64,000 nt of DNA from Streptococcus sanguinis SK1 = NCTC 7863 (GTDB taxonomy: Bacteria; Bacillota; Bacilli; Lactobacillales; Streptococcaceae). The stretch lies in assembly GCF_000194945.1 (NCBI RefSeq), contig NZ_GL878507.1:1255963-1319962 (forward strand), in the 5' to 3' direction. Within the stretch, counting starts at the first letter, position 1. Each line of letters starts with the position of its first letter. Made by a program: the position numbers and the translations under genes. Below are positions 43,339 to 50,841 of this stretch, one piece after another. A model generated the notes under the pieces. That model was not told the DNA's origin and searched no databases. It saw only the letters and a program-made list of their open reading frames with translations.

Positions 43339-43942
43339 CTAACACCACCACTACATTCATTTCATATTCTCTGTCTTCTACCTCACTCGCAGGCAGAATG
43401 GTAATACGCTCGTCTTCATAACTCAGCTGCTCACCGATGACCAGCACCTTATCCAAACCTCTTTTAACGGCCTCTTGAGCAATTTCGTAGGGGCCAACTT
43501 TCTGATCCGTCACCATAAAGACTTTTGACAAACTCATAATCAAGTCAAAGTTAGGCACCTTAGCATGACTGCTCGTCAGATAAGCGTCGTTCATAGGCAG
43601 GGCAATTCTGCTGGCCAGATACTGCATGGCGCTGATACCCGGCGAGATGACCACGCGCCCCTTGAACTTCTCTGACAGCCATTTGCCCAAACCGTAAATC
43701 AGAGGGTCGCCTGAGGCCAGATATAAAATTTCCTCATTCTCACCAAAGCTCTCCAGCAATTCTGCTAACGCAGCTAATTTTTTGGGAGGGACCAAACCCT
43801 TATCCCGATAAGCAGGTGGTAAAATTTCCAGATGCCGCTCGCTGCCCAAAATGCGGTCAGCCTTTTCAAAGTAGGCTTCCTGTCTCAGAAGACCATAGCT
43901 CGGATCTCCCGGACCAATTCCGATAACATAAATCATGTCCAT
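43310..43942 (-). CDS. cbiE: Cobalt-precorrin-7 C5-methyltransferase
   Basis: CbiE methylates C5. The 210-residue tetrapyrrole methylase has IYVIGIGPGDPSYGLL, ERHLEILPP, YLASGDPLIYGLGKWL and PGISAMQYLASRI. It overlaps cbiD by 10 nt. Confidence 0.95.
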   Translation of the reverse strand: MDMIYVIGIGPGDPSYGLLRQEAYFEKADRILGSERHLEILPPAYRDKGLVPPKKLAALAELLESFGENEEILYLASGDPLIYGLGKWLSEKFKGRVVISPGISAMQYLASRIALPMNDAYLTSSHAKVPNFDLIMSLSKVFMVTDQKVGPYEIAQEAVKRGLDKVLVIGEQLSYEDERITILPASEVEDREYEMNVVVVLDEGFGIYQG

Positions 43943-45060
43943 TCCTCCTTTATCTGCTCTAAAGGCTGAGTTGATGCCAGATAGCCTTCCTCAGTCCCAA
44001 AGACGACCACTTCAATATTGACTTTTGGCTTACGGTAGCGAAGCAGACGCTCACTTCTAGCCTTAATCTTATCCGCCAATACCTGATAGACACCCTCATA
44101 AGAAAATTCTTTAATGGCTGTTCCAGCTGCCTCGGTCGTCAAGCACTTGTCAACCTTTTCCAGCAGCTCAATAGGCGCCCCCATCAGGGCTAGATTAGCC
44201 ACCAGCGTTTCCATACGGGCATCCGAGTCCTTACTATGAGTAGAGAAAATACCAGCCGCCACTTTGACAAACTTGCCCATGTGACCGATCATCAAAACCT
44301 TGGTAAAGCCGATTCGCTGGACTTCTTTTAGGACATGGCCGACAAAGTTACTCATATTGACGATGCGCCCAGCTGGAATCCCCACAGTATTAGTCGCAAA
44401 ATCTTCACCGTAATTCCCCGGCACCAAGACGACTGAGCGATGCCCTTGATTGTAGAGCATGGTTAACTCGATCGTGATGGATGCCTTCCAGCTATCCTCG
44501 GACATTGGATTAACAATCCCTGTCGTTCCCAAGATTGAAATGCCACCGACAATGCCTAATCTGGAATTGTAGGTAAGCTTGGCCGTTTCTTCTCCTCCGG
44601 GAACGGAAATGATGACCCGTGCTCCACAATTGGGGCCGATAATCTCACGGACATGCTGCTCAATCATCCGTCTAGGAGTTGGATTGATGGCTGCCATGCC
44701 GACATCACAGGCCAGCCCCTTCTCGGTCACGCGCCCGACGCCCTGACCACCGTCAATCTCGATTTCCTTCTGATCTGGCAGAAGAGTCACGGTCGAATAA
44801 ATCAAGAGTCCGTGCGTCGCATCCGCATCATCGCCGCCATCTTTTTCAATGGCCGCAGTCGCCTCTTCTGGTCCAAAGGAAGGATTGTGAACATCCATGG
44901 TCACTTCCACACCTGAAGCCGTATGAACAGTGACCTTTTCTTCTCTTTCCTGATTTAAAATCATACTCAATGCTGCAACAGTCGCTGCCGTTGCACAAGT
45001 ACCAGTTGTAAAACCTTTTCTTAATTTCTTTCCATTGACATAAGCGTATTCATCCATCAT
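43933..45060 (-). CDS. cbiD: Cobalt-precorrin-5B C1-methyltransferase
   Basis: CbiD methylates C1 in the anaerobic pathway. The 375 residues begin KLRKGFTTGTCATAATVAAL, and continue with GGQGVGRVT, AINPTPRRMIEQHV and MIGHMGKFVKVAAG. Start and the preceding cbiC stop share bases (TGATG). Confidence 0.96.
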   Translation of the reverse strand: MMDEYAYVNGKKLRKGFTTGTCATAATVAALSMILNQEREEKVTVHTASGVEVTMDVHNPSFGPEEATAAIEKDGGDDADATHGLLIYSTVTLLPDQKEIEIDGGQGVGRVTEKGLACDVGMAAINPTPRRMIEQHVREIIGPNCGARVIISVPGGEETAKLTYNSRLGIVGGISILGTTGIVNPMSEDSWKASITIELTMLYNQGHRSVVLVPGNYGEDFATNTVGIPAGRIVNMSNFVGHVLKEVQRIGFTKVLMIGHMGKFVKVAAGIFSTHSKDSDARMETLVANLALMGAPIELLEKVDKCLTTEAAGTAIKEFSYEGVYQVLADKIKARSERLLRYRKPKVNIEVVVFGTEEGYLASTQPLEQIKEEWT

Positions 45061-45764
45061 CAGCCCTCTCCTTTCTCCGGAGCCTGCTTTTTATCTGAAA
45101 CACTGTAACGTTCATAGTCTGTAGTGTCGAGCTTGAGCTGGTAGAGGATGGCATTGACCACAGCTGCTGCGATGGTACTGCCGCCCTTTTGTCCCAACGC
45201 TGCGATAGAAGGCACCGAACTTTCATGCAGTTTGAGCTTGGATTCTGCCGCTCCGACAAAGCCGACTGGAACCCCGACAACTGCATCCGGCTGCAAGCTT
45301 CCCTCTTCAACCATATCCAAAACCTTAAAGATGGACGTTGGAGCATTCCCGAAGACAAAAAGTTTTGGACCATCCACTTTAGCTGCATATTCTACAGCGG
45401 CCATGGAGCGAGTAATTCCCTTTTCCTTAGCTTCCTGAAAGACTGCTGGCTCATTGACCAGACAGCGATAAGAAACACCTAGATCATCCAGCAATTTCTT
45501 ATTAAAACCGCCCAAGACCATGGTTGTATCTGTAAAAATGGTGCCCTTGTTTCGGAGGACGTAGAGAATCTTCTCAATAACCTGATTGGAAAACTTGATA
45601 TTGTAGAGGTAGTCAAAGTCTGCACTGGTAAATACAACCCGCTTGAGCACTGCCTCTTCAAAAGGATCCGAAAAATGAATATCTGGATGCTCTTGGTCAA
45701 TAATTTCCTGAATCTTGCTGAAACTAGCTTCTTCAATCTTATGCGCTGCTTTTAGATAGGACAT
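45060..45764 (-). CDS. cbiC: CbiC-like protein lacking the catalytic histidine (copy 1)
   Basis: A 234-residue cobalt-precorrin-8 methylmutase homologue, with FTDTTMVLGGFNKKLLDDLG, FVFGNAPTSIFKVLD, GVPVGFVGAAESK and GQKGGSTIAAAVVNA. At the place where the family has the histidine that drives methyl migration (RVIHTTADFD in Salmonella), this copy reads RVVFTSADFD: the codon is TTT, checked on the DNA. It directly follows a second copy that keeps the histidine. It may be inactive, a structural partner, or a binding protein for the product. Confidence 0.85.
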   Translation of the reverse strand: MSYLKAAHKIEEASFSKIQEIIDQEHPDIHFSDPFEEAVLKRVVFTSADFDYLYNIKFSNQVIEKILYVLRNKGTIFTDTTMVLGGFNKKLLDDLGVSYRCLVNEPAVFQEAKEKGITRSMAAVEYAAKVDGPKLFVFGNAPTSIFKVLDMVEEGSLQPDAVVGVPVGFVGAAESKLKLHESSVPSIAALGQKGGSTIAAAVVNAILYQLKLDTTDYERYSVSDKKQAPEKGEG

Positions 45765-46463
45765 CTAGTTCTTTCCTCCTTCTTTACTGGATGGTGTAGA
45801 GTAGCGGACATAGTCGTCCGTCACCACTTCTCTCAGCTGGTAGATAATGGCATTGATAATAGCTACTACAATCGTGCTGCCGCCTTTTCTGCCGAGATTG
45901 ACAAGGGCCGGAAGACCTGACTGAAGCAGTTCTTCTTTTGACTCTTCGACATTGATAAAGCCGACCGGAACCCCAATCACTGCATCTGCTTCTACCAATC
46001 CCTGCTCTGCCAGCTCAATCAAATAAGACAGAGCCGTAGGAGCACCACCGAAAGCAAATACTTTAGGACCTTCAATCTTAGCTGCTATTTCAACAGCTGC
46101 CATAGCTCTGGTAATCTGCTTTTCCTTGGCCAGCGCAACTACTTCTTCATCGCTAATCAAACAGCGGTAGCTCACACCCAGCTGGTCAAGCACGCGCTTG
46201 TTAATCCCATTGAGAGAGATATTGGAGTCCAGCAGGATAGTCCCCTTAGCTCTGATTACTTCTTCTATTTTTTTAAGGACATCATGCTCAAAGCGCATAG
46301 TATAGAGATAATCGAAATCTCCCGTCGTATGAATAGCCCTCTTGATAATGGATTCTTCCATTTCCGAATGGAAGACATAATCAGGATCTTTTTCAGTAAT
46401 CATAGACTGAATAATTTGAAAACTCTTTTCCTCGATAGAGGAAGGATTTTGGATATATGTCAT
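45765..46463 (-). CDS. cbiC: Cobalt-precorrin-8 methylmutase (copy 2, catalytic histidine present)
   Basis: CbiC moves the methyl group from C11 to C12, giving cobyrinic acid. The 232 residues keep RAIHTTGDFDYL with the catalytic histidine, SNISLNGINKRVLDQLG and LGRKGGSTIVVAI. Two pockets differ from the common form: FGGAPTALSY in place of FGNAPTA, and VGFINVEESKE in place of VGFVGAAESK, whereas copy 1 keeps the usual forms there. The two genes abut exactly, stop codon to ATG. Confidence 0.92.
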   Translation of the reverse strand: MTYIQNPSSIEEKSFQIIQSMITEKDPDYVFHSEMEESIIKRAIHTTGDFDYLYTMRFEHDVLKKIEEVIRAKGTILLDSNISLNGINKRVLDQLGVSYRCLISDEEVVALAKEKQITRAMAAVEIAAKIEGPKVFAFGGAPTALSYLIELAEQGLVEADAVIGVPVGFINVEESKEELLQSGLPALVNLGRKGGSTIVVAIINAIIYQLREVVTDDYVRYSTPSSKEGGKN

Positions 46464-46472
46464 AGTATACTC

Positions 46473-47423
46473 CTAGAAATATGCTTGCTTTACTAAATAA
46501 AAAAGAGTGAACAAGATTAAACCTGTCATGGTGCTTGTATAAAGCAGAGAGATAGCCGTCTGAATATCATCCGCCGCAACCGGTCTGGAATCCTCTCCAA
46601 TGGTCGGCTTCTCAATCAGCTCTCCGTGATAGACGTGCGGTCCGCCCAGCTGAATGCCCAGAGCTCCAGCCACAACCGCCTCTGAAAAAGCACTGTTGGG
46701 ACTAGCATGCTGGTAGCGATCCCGCCAGCCAATCCGCAGGGCTCCTTTGACATCCAGCAGTAAAATCTGACTGCTGAGAATCAAGAAAAACCAAGTCAAA
46801 CGCGCAGGAATCAGATTGGCCAGATCATCCATCTTGGCAGATATGAGACCGATTTTGCGGTATTTTTCCGTCTTATAGCCTACCATGGAGTCCAAGGTAT
46901 TGATGGCCTTATATGTCATAGCTAGAATGGGGCCGCCTAGAAAGAGGCAGAGCAGAGGGCCGATAACCCCGTCACTGGTATTTTCAGCCACCGTCTCAAT
47001 CGTCGCCTTGCTGATTTCCTCTGGTGTCAGCTGGGAAGTTTCACGGCCGACAATCATACCAACTTGCTTTCTAGCTTCTTCCAAAGTGCCAAACTTGAGC
47101 GTATGGTAAACCTTTTGGGCCTCAAAAGCTAGACTCTTAGCCGCTAGACTAGCATAGGCCAGATAGATCCAGACGAGCCAGTAGAGGACGGGATGAACCA
47201 GACCAGCCAACCAGAGCAACCCGTAGCTCACTCCCAGCGCCAGTCCAACTGTTGTCAGCCAGAGGAAAAAGCCAAATAGATAGGGCGAAAACTGCCTTTT
47301 CTCCTGCAAACGCATACATAGATAAATATAGGAACCCATCCACTTAACTGGATGAGGCCAGCTATAGGGGTCGCCAATCAGCCAGTCCAGTAAAACGGCC
47401 AAAAAAATTGCAATGAGTGTCAT
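46473..47423 (-). CDS. cbiB: Adenosylcobinamide-phosphate synthase
   Basis: CbiB attaches aminopropanol phosphate (from CobD) to adenosylcobyric acid in the membrane. The 316 residues have the start LDWLIGDPYSWPHPVKWMG, the active-site region TVAENTSDGVIGPLL, YKAINTLDSMVGYK and SPNSAFSEAVVAGALG, with four to five hydrophobic segments. One nucleotide separates it from cbiA. Confidence 0.96.
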   Translation of the reverse strand: MTLIAIFLAVLLDWLIGDPYSWPHPVKWMGSYIYLCMRLQEKRQFSPYLFGFFLWLTTVGLALGVSYGLLWLAGLVHPVLYWLVWIYLAYASLAAKSLAFEAQKVYHTLKFGTLEEARKQVGMIVGRETSQLTPEEISKATIETVAENTSDGVIGPLLCLFLGGPILAMTYKAINTLDSMVGYKTEKYRKIGLISAKMDDLANLIPARLTWFFLILSSQILLLDVKGALRIGWRDRYQHASPNSAFSEAVVAGALGIQLGGPHVYHGELIEKPTIGEDSRPVAADDIQTAISLLYTSTMTGLILFTLFYLVKQAYF

Positions 47424-47424
47424 A

Positions 47425-48783
47425 TCAGTTCGCCTCTTTGATATAATTCAGCCAGTTGGCCAGCAGCTGCTCATCCTGATAAAAATGAACATGCAGGTAG
47501 CTAGCAAAGGTCCGGTCCTTTTGATAACCGCCTGTCCAGGCAGCTACGACCTGACCGTCTCTAACCTTCTCTAGCTTGAGGACCGTATCTTCCTCCGTCT
47601 CAAATATTGAATGGTGAAACTCATGTCCTCTGACTGCCGTACCTTTAGGACCAAAAAGACTGTCTACCTGCGTTTCTGCTTGGCAATAACCAAAGCTTTT
47701 CAAGCCAGGGGTCATCAGGCTCTTGCCCTTGAAAATACCGACCATTTCATAGACCTGCCCCTCTACTTCCAGCAACTCTCCCAGATACATGAGGCCGCCG
47801 CATTCTGCATAGATTGGCCGGCCCTGCTCGTGAGCTTTCTTAACCGAAGCCCGAAAGTCAGCATTTACCATCAGCTCCTGAGCGTAGACTTCTGGAAAAC
47901 CGCCGCCAAAATAATAAGCATCTGCTGCTGGCAGTTCCTTATCTTTCAGAGGGCTGAAAGGTACCAGCTGGACATTGAGCTCTCTTAGAAAGTCTAGATT
48001 ATCTTCGTAGTAAAAGTGGAAAGCATCATCCAAGGCATAGGCCAAAGTCAAGGGCTGATCGTTGCGGATATGAAAAGGATTGGTCATCTGCTTATCGGGA
48101 AGTTCTGCCTTTTCCAGCAATCTATCTAGATTTATATACTTGGCTGCTGCCGCTCCCAATTCCTCAAATCGACGGTCTAAATCATCCATTTCTACGTCAG
48201 GGATTAGACCCAGGTGACGTGATGGCAGCTCTGCTGTTGCATTCTTAGGCAGATAGCCCAGCACCTCCACATCCGTGTAACGCTCAATGGCGCCCTTGAT
48301 GAGTTCATAGTGATTCTGTGAAGCTACCCGATTGATAATGGCCCCAGCAATATCCAAATCCGGATCAAAAGTCGCAAAGCCATGGACCATAGCAGCCGCT
48401 GAGGTGGATGTAGCTTTCCCATCAATAATCAAGACAACCGGAATTCCCAACTTCTTAGCAACAGAAGCAGAGGACGCACAGTTCTTGTCTGTTCCCAGAC
48501 CATCAAAGAGCCCCATGACTCCTTCGACTACTGCCACATCCGCATCTCCATGCCATTTGTAGTAGGACCAAGCCAGACTCTGATCGTCCGGTATCATAAA
48601 GCTGTCCACATTCCGCGACGGTCGCTTGGTAATCCGACTATGATAAGCTGTATCAATATAATCAGGTCCTACCTTATAAGGCTGAACCTGATAACCTCTG
48701 TCTGCCAGAGCTTTCAAAATCCCTAGGGTAACTGTGGTCTTTCCGACACCGCTGGAAACACCAGCTAGCATAAATTGCTTCAT
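47425..48783 (-). CDS. cbiA: Cobyrinic acid a,c-diamide synthase
   Basis: CbiA amidates the a and c side chains with glutamine and ATP. The 452 residues hold the P-loop GVSSGVGKTTVT at 8-19, VVEGVMGLFDG, and a glutamine amidotransferase domain with nucleophile in YAECGGLMYLG (about 327-337). It is the first gene of the main B12 operon and is preceded by a 130-nt leader with an ANTAR-type hairpin pair and a terminator. Confidence 0.97.
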   Translation of the reverse strand: MKQFMLAGVSSGVGKTTVTLGILKALADRGYQVQPYKVGPDYIDTAYHSRITKRPSRNVDSFMIPDDQSLAWSYYKWHGDADVAVVEGVMGLFDGLGTDKNCASSASVAKKLGIPVVLIIDGKATSTSAAAMVHGFATFDPDLDIAGAIINRVASQNHYELIKGAIERYTDVEVLGYLPKNATAELPSRHLGLIPDVEMDDLDRRFEELGAAAAKYINLDRLLEKAELPDKQMTNPFHIRNDQPLTLAYALDDAFHFYYEDNLDFLRELNVQLVPFSPLKDKELPAADAYYFGGGFPEVYAQELMVNADFRASVKKAHEQGRPIYAECGGLMYLGELLEVEGQVYEMVGIFKGKSLMTPGLKSFGYCQAETQVDSLFGPKGTAVRGHEFHHSIFETEEDTVLKLEKVRDGQVVAAWTGGYQKDRTFASYLHVHFYQDEQLLANWLNYIKEAN

Positions 48784-48806
48784 CGCTTTACTCCAGATTC
48801 GCTGAT

Positions 48807-48856
48807 AAAAAAAGTACTACAAAAAAAATAAGGAATTTTTATTTTTTTTGTAGCAC
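48807..48856 (-). terminator. Intrinsic terminator in the cbiA leader
   Basis: On the minus strand an 18-bp stem (5' arm plus 48839-48856, 3' arm plus 48814-48831, one G-U pair) is followed by seven T. It lies 24 nt upstream of the cbiA ATG. The first seven bases of its 5' arm (GTGCTAC) are the 3' arm of the second ANTAR-type hairpin, so only one of the two can form. Confidence 0.9.
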
Positions 48857-48900
48857 CGTTGCTCACTTATATGTAGAGCAAACACCCCGTTGTGTTCGCT
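48850..48900 (-). promoter_or_regulatory. ANTAR-type dual hairpin (antiterminator) controlling the B12 operon
   Basis: On the minus-strand RNA, P1 (48877-48900) has a 9-bp stem AGCGAACAC/GUGUUUGCU and hexaloop AACGGG. After a 10-nt linker, P2 (48850-48866) has stem GUGAGC/GCUAC with one bulged G and hexaloop AACGGU. Both loops have A1 and G4. The bulge in P2 is at the same place as in the pduQ leader. P2 and the terminator are mutually exclusive, exactly the EutV antitermination layout. Direct reading of structure; protein identity inferred. Confidence 0.82.
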
Positions 48901-48921
48901 TCCAGTTCTTATATTAAATTT

Positions 48922-48950
48922 ATTTTAATATAAAGCATAAAAACTGTCAA
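48922..48950 (-). promoter_or_regulatory. cbiA operon promoter
   Basis: TTGACA (plus 48945-48950), 17-nt spacer, TAAAAT (plus 48922-48927) on the minus strand. The transcript would start near 48915, about 15 nt before ANTAR hairpin P1. A weak cre-like sequence (48987-49000) lies further upstream with three mismatches. The 48784-49083 gap thus holds this promoter, the leader elements and the exporter terminator. Confidence 0.85.
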
Positions 48951-49040
48951 GTTTTTGATAGAGCATCTGCGAAAAAAGTCAGGATTTTAGAGCGTCTTCA
49001 CTGAAAATTGAGCATTTTTTACAATTCTGTTAAATTTAAA

Positions 49041-49074
49041 AAAACATCAGAAAAACGAACATTCCTGATGTTTT
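49041..49074 (-). terminator. Terminator of the ABC exporter operon
   Basis: On the minus strand AAACATCAG pairs with CTGATGTTT around a 14-nt loop, followed by TTTTTT. It separates the exporter genes from the cbiA promoter. Confidence 0.85.
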
Positions 49075-49083
49075 ATTTGAGCA

Positions 49084-50841
49084 TCAACCTGCATCTTCCT
49101 CTACAAATTGACTATTATAGAGGTCCGCATAGAAGCCATTCTGATTCATGAGTTCATCATGGTTGCCCTGCTCGATGATATTTCCATCGCGCATGACCAA
49201 GATAAGATCCGCATTACGGATAGTAGACAGACGGTGGGCAATGACAAAGGAAGTCCGGCCTTCCATGAGTTTGTCCATCGCCTTTTGAATGAGCTCCTCC
49301 GTCCGCGTATCGACTGACGAAGTTGCTTCATCCAAGATCAAGAGCGGCGCATCTTTGAGCAGAGCACGAGCGATTGTCAACAGCTGCTTCTGACCGACCG
49401 ATAAGTTGACCGTGTCATCCAGCACCGTATCATAGCCCTGCGGCAGAGTCATGATAAAGTGATGAACACCGACCGCCTTCGCTGCAGCGATAACTGCTTC
49501 ATCTGTCACATGCTTCTGATTGTAAATCAAGTTCTCTCGGATAGTTCCTTCAAAGAGCCAGGTATCCTGCAAGACCATTGAAAAGGCATCGTGAACCTCG
49601 GAGCGTTTCATATCCTTAATATCTATACCGTCAATGCTGATACGCCCTTTGTCAATTTCATAGAACTTCATGAGCAGATTAACGATGGTCGTCTTACCAG
49701 CACCCGTTGGGCCGACAATGGCAATCTTCTGTCCGGCTTTGGCCTGGGCTGAGAAATCATGAATGATTGTCTGGTCTGGCTTGTAACCGAAGAAGACATC
49801 TTCAAAGGCAACATCTCCCTTGACAGCAGTAAGCTGCTGCTCTTTATGCTGGTCGTCTTCCATCTCAGGCTCAGCCAGAAATTCAAGGACACGAACCAGT
49901 GCTGCACCAGCCTGCTGCAAGACGGTGATACCTTGGGCAATCTGTGACAAAGGCTGAGAGAAAGTCCGCACATAAACCATAAAGGCGACGATAATTCCGA
50001 TACTAATAGAGCCATTAATCGCCAGAGCAGCACCGACTAAAATAACCAGCACATAAGCAAAATTCCCCGTAAAGAACATGAGCGGCATCATCATGCTAGA
50101 GATAAATTGAGACTTCCAAATACTGTTATAGAGATTGTGATTAAGAACTGCAAAGCGCTCCTTAGACTGCTCAATGGCATTATAGCTGGTAACAACATTA
50201 TGACCGGAGTACATCTCCTCCACATAACCGTTTACCGCAGCCAGATCGTTTTGTTGGGCGGTGAAATACCCCTGAGACTTGCCCATGATGAGCCCGACAA
50301 AAACAAAACCTAATACAGTAGCCAAGATAGTTACCAAGGCCAAGATCCAGTTCATGAAGAACATAGTCAAAACCACAGCCACCAAGAGCAGGCTGGCAGA
50401 GATAACGTTACCTAGACTCTGGTTGAGGGATTGGCCGACCGTATCAACGTCATTGGTCACGCGCGACAGAGTATCCCCCTGAGAATGACCATCGAAATAG
50501 CCCAACGGCAGCTTGTTAATCTTCTCCGCAATGGCCGTCCGCAGCCGCTTAGAGAAATACTGGATAACCGTACTGATGATAAAGGACTGCCCGTAGTTGA
50601 GCAGGGCTCCGACTGCATAGAGCACGGTCAGCAGAAGGGCAATCTCAGACACAGCTTTTAAATCAATGCTGGTAGCCAAACCTTCAGAAATGAGATTAGT
50701 AATTTCTTTTAATTTATTTGGCCCATAGACCGTGATAATATTTGACAAGACAGCTCCCACAAATGCCAAAGTAAGAGGAAGCTGGAAGCCTTTGAGATAA
50801 GGCCGTATCTGGCTAAATAATGAAGGCTTCTTATTTTCCAT
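49084..50841 (-). CDS. ABC exporter half-transporter, second subunit
   Basis: A 585-residue fused membrane/ATPase protein. Residues about 1-320 hold six helices (ABC type-1 exporter domain, ERMQ-like YNAIEQSKERF coupling region); the ATPase has Walker A GPTGAGKTT, signature LSVGQKQ, Walker B LLILDEATSSVD and IAHRLSTI. It overlaps its partner by 11 nt. The MarR gene upstream and paired arrangement suggest a drug or stress exporter similar to the SatAB/PatAB class; substrate unknown. Confidence 0.9.
   Translation of the reverse strand: MENKKPSLFSQIRPYLKGFQLPLTLAFVGAVLSNIITVYGPNKLKEITNLISEGLATSIDLKAVSEIALLLTVLYAVGALLNYGQSFIISTVIQYFSKRLRTAIAEKINKLPLGYFDGHSQGDTLSRVTNDVDTVGQSLNQSLGNVISASLLLVAVVLTMFFMNWILALVTILATVLGFVFVGLIMGKSQGYFTAQQNDLAAVNGYVEEMYSGHNVVTSYNAIEQSKERFAVLNHNLYNSIWKSQFISSMMMPLMFFTGNFAYVLVILVGAALAINGSISIGIIVAFMVYVRTFSQPLSQIAQGITVLQQAGAALVRVLEFLAEPEMEDDQHKEQQLTAVKGDVAFEDVFFGYKPDQTIIHDFSAQAKAGQKIAIVGPTGAGKTTIVNLLMKFYEIDKGRISIDGIDIKDMKRSEVHDAFSMVLQDTWLFEGTIRENLIYNQKHVTDEAVIAAAKAVGVHHFIMTLPQGYDTVLDDTVNLSVGQKQLLTIARALLKDAPLLILDEATSSVDTRTEELIQKAMDKLMEGRTSFVIAHRLSTIRNADLILVMRDGNIIEQGNHDELMNQNGFYADLYNSQFVEEDAG

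Noticed and set aside
48987..49000. cre site upstream of the cbiA promoter
   Set aside because: About three mismatches to the consensus and about 40 bp upstream of the -35; too weak to call.
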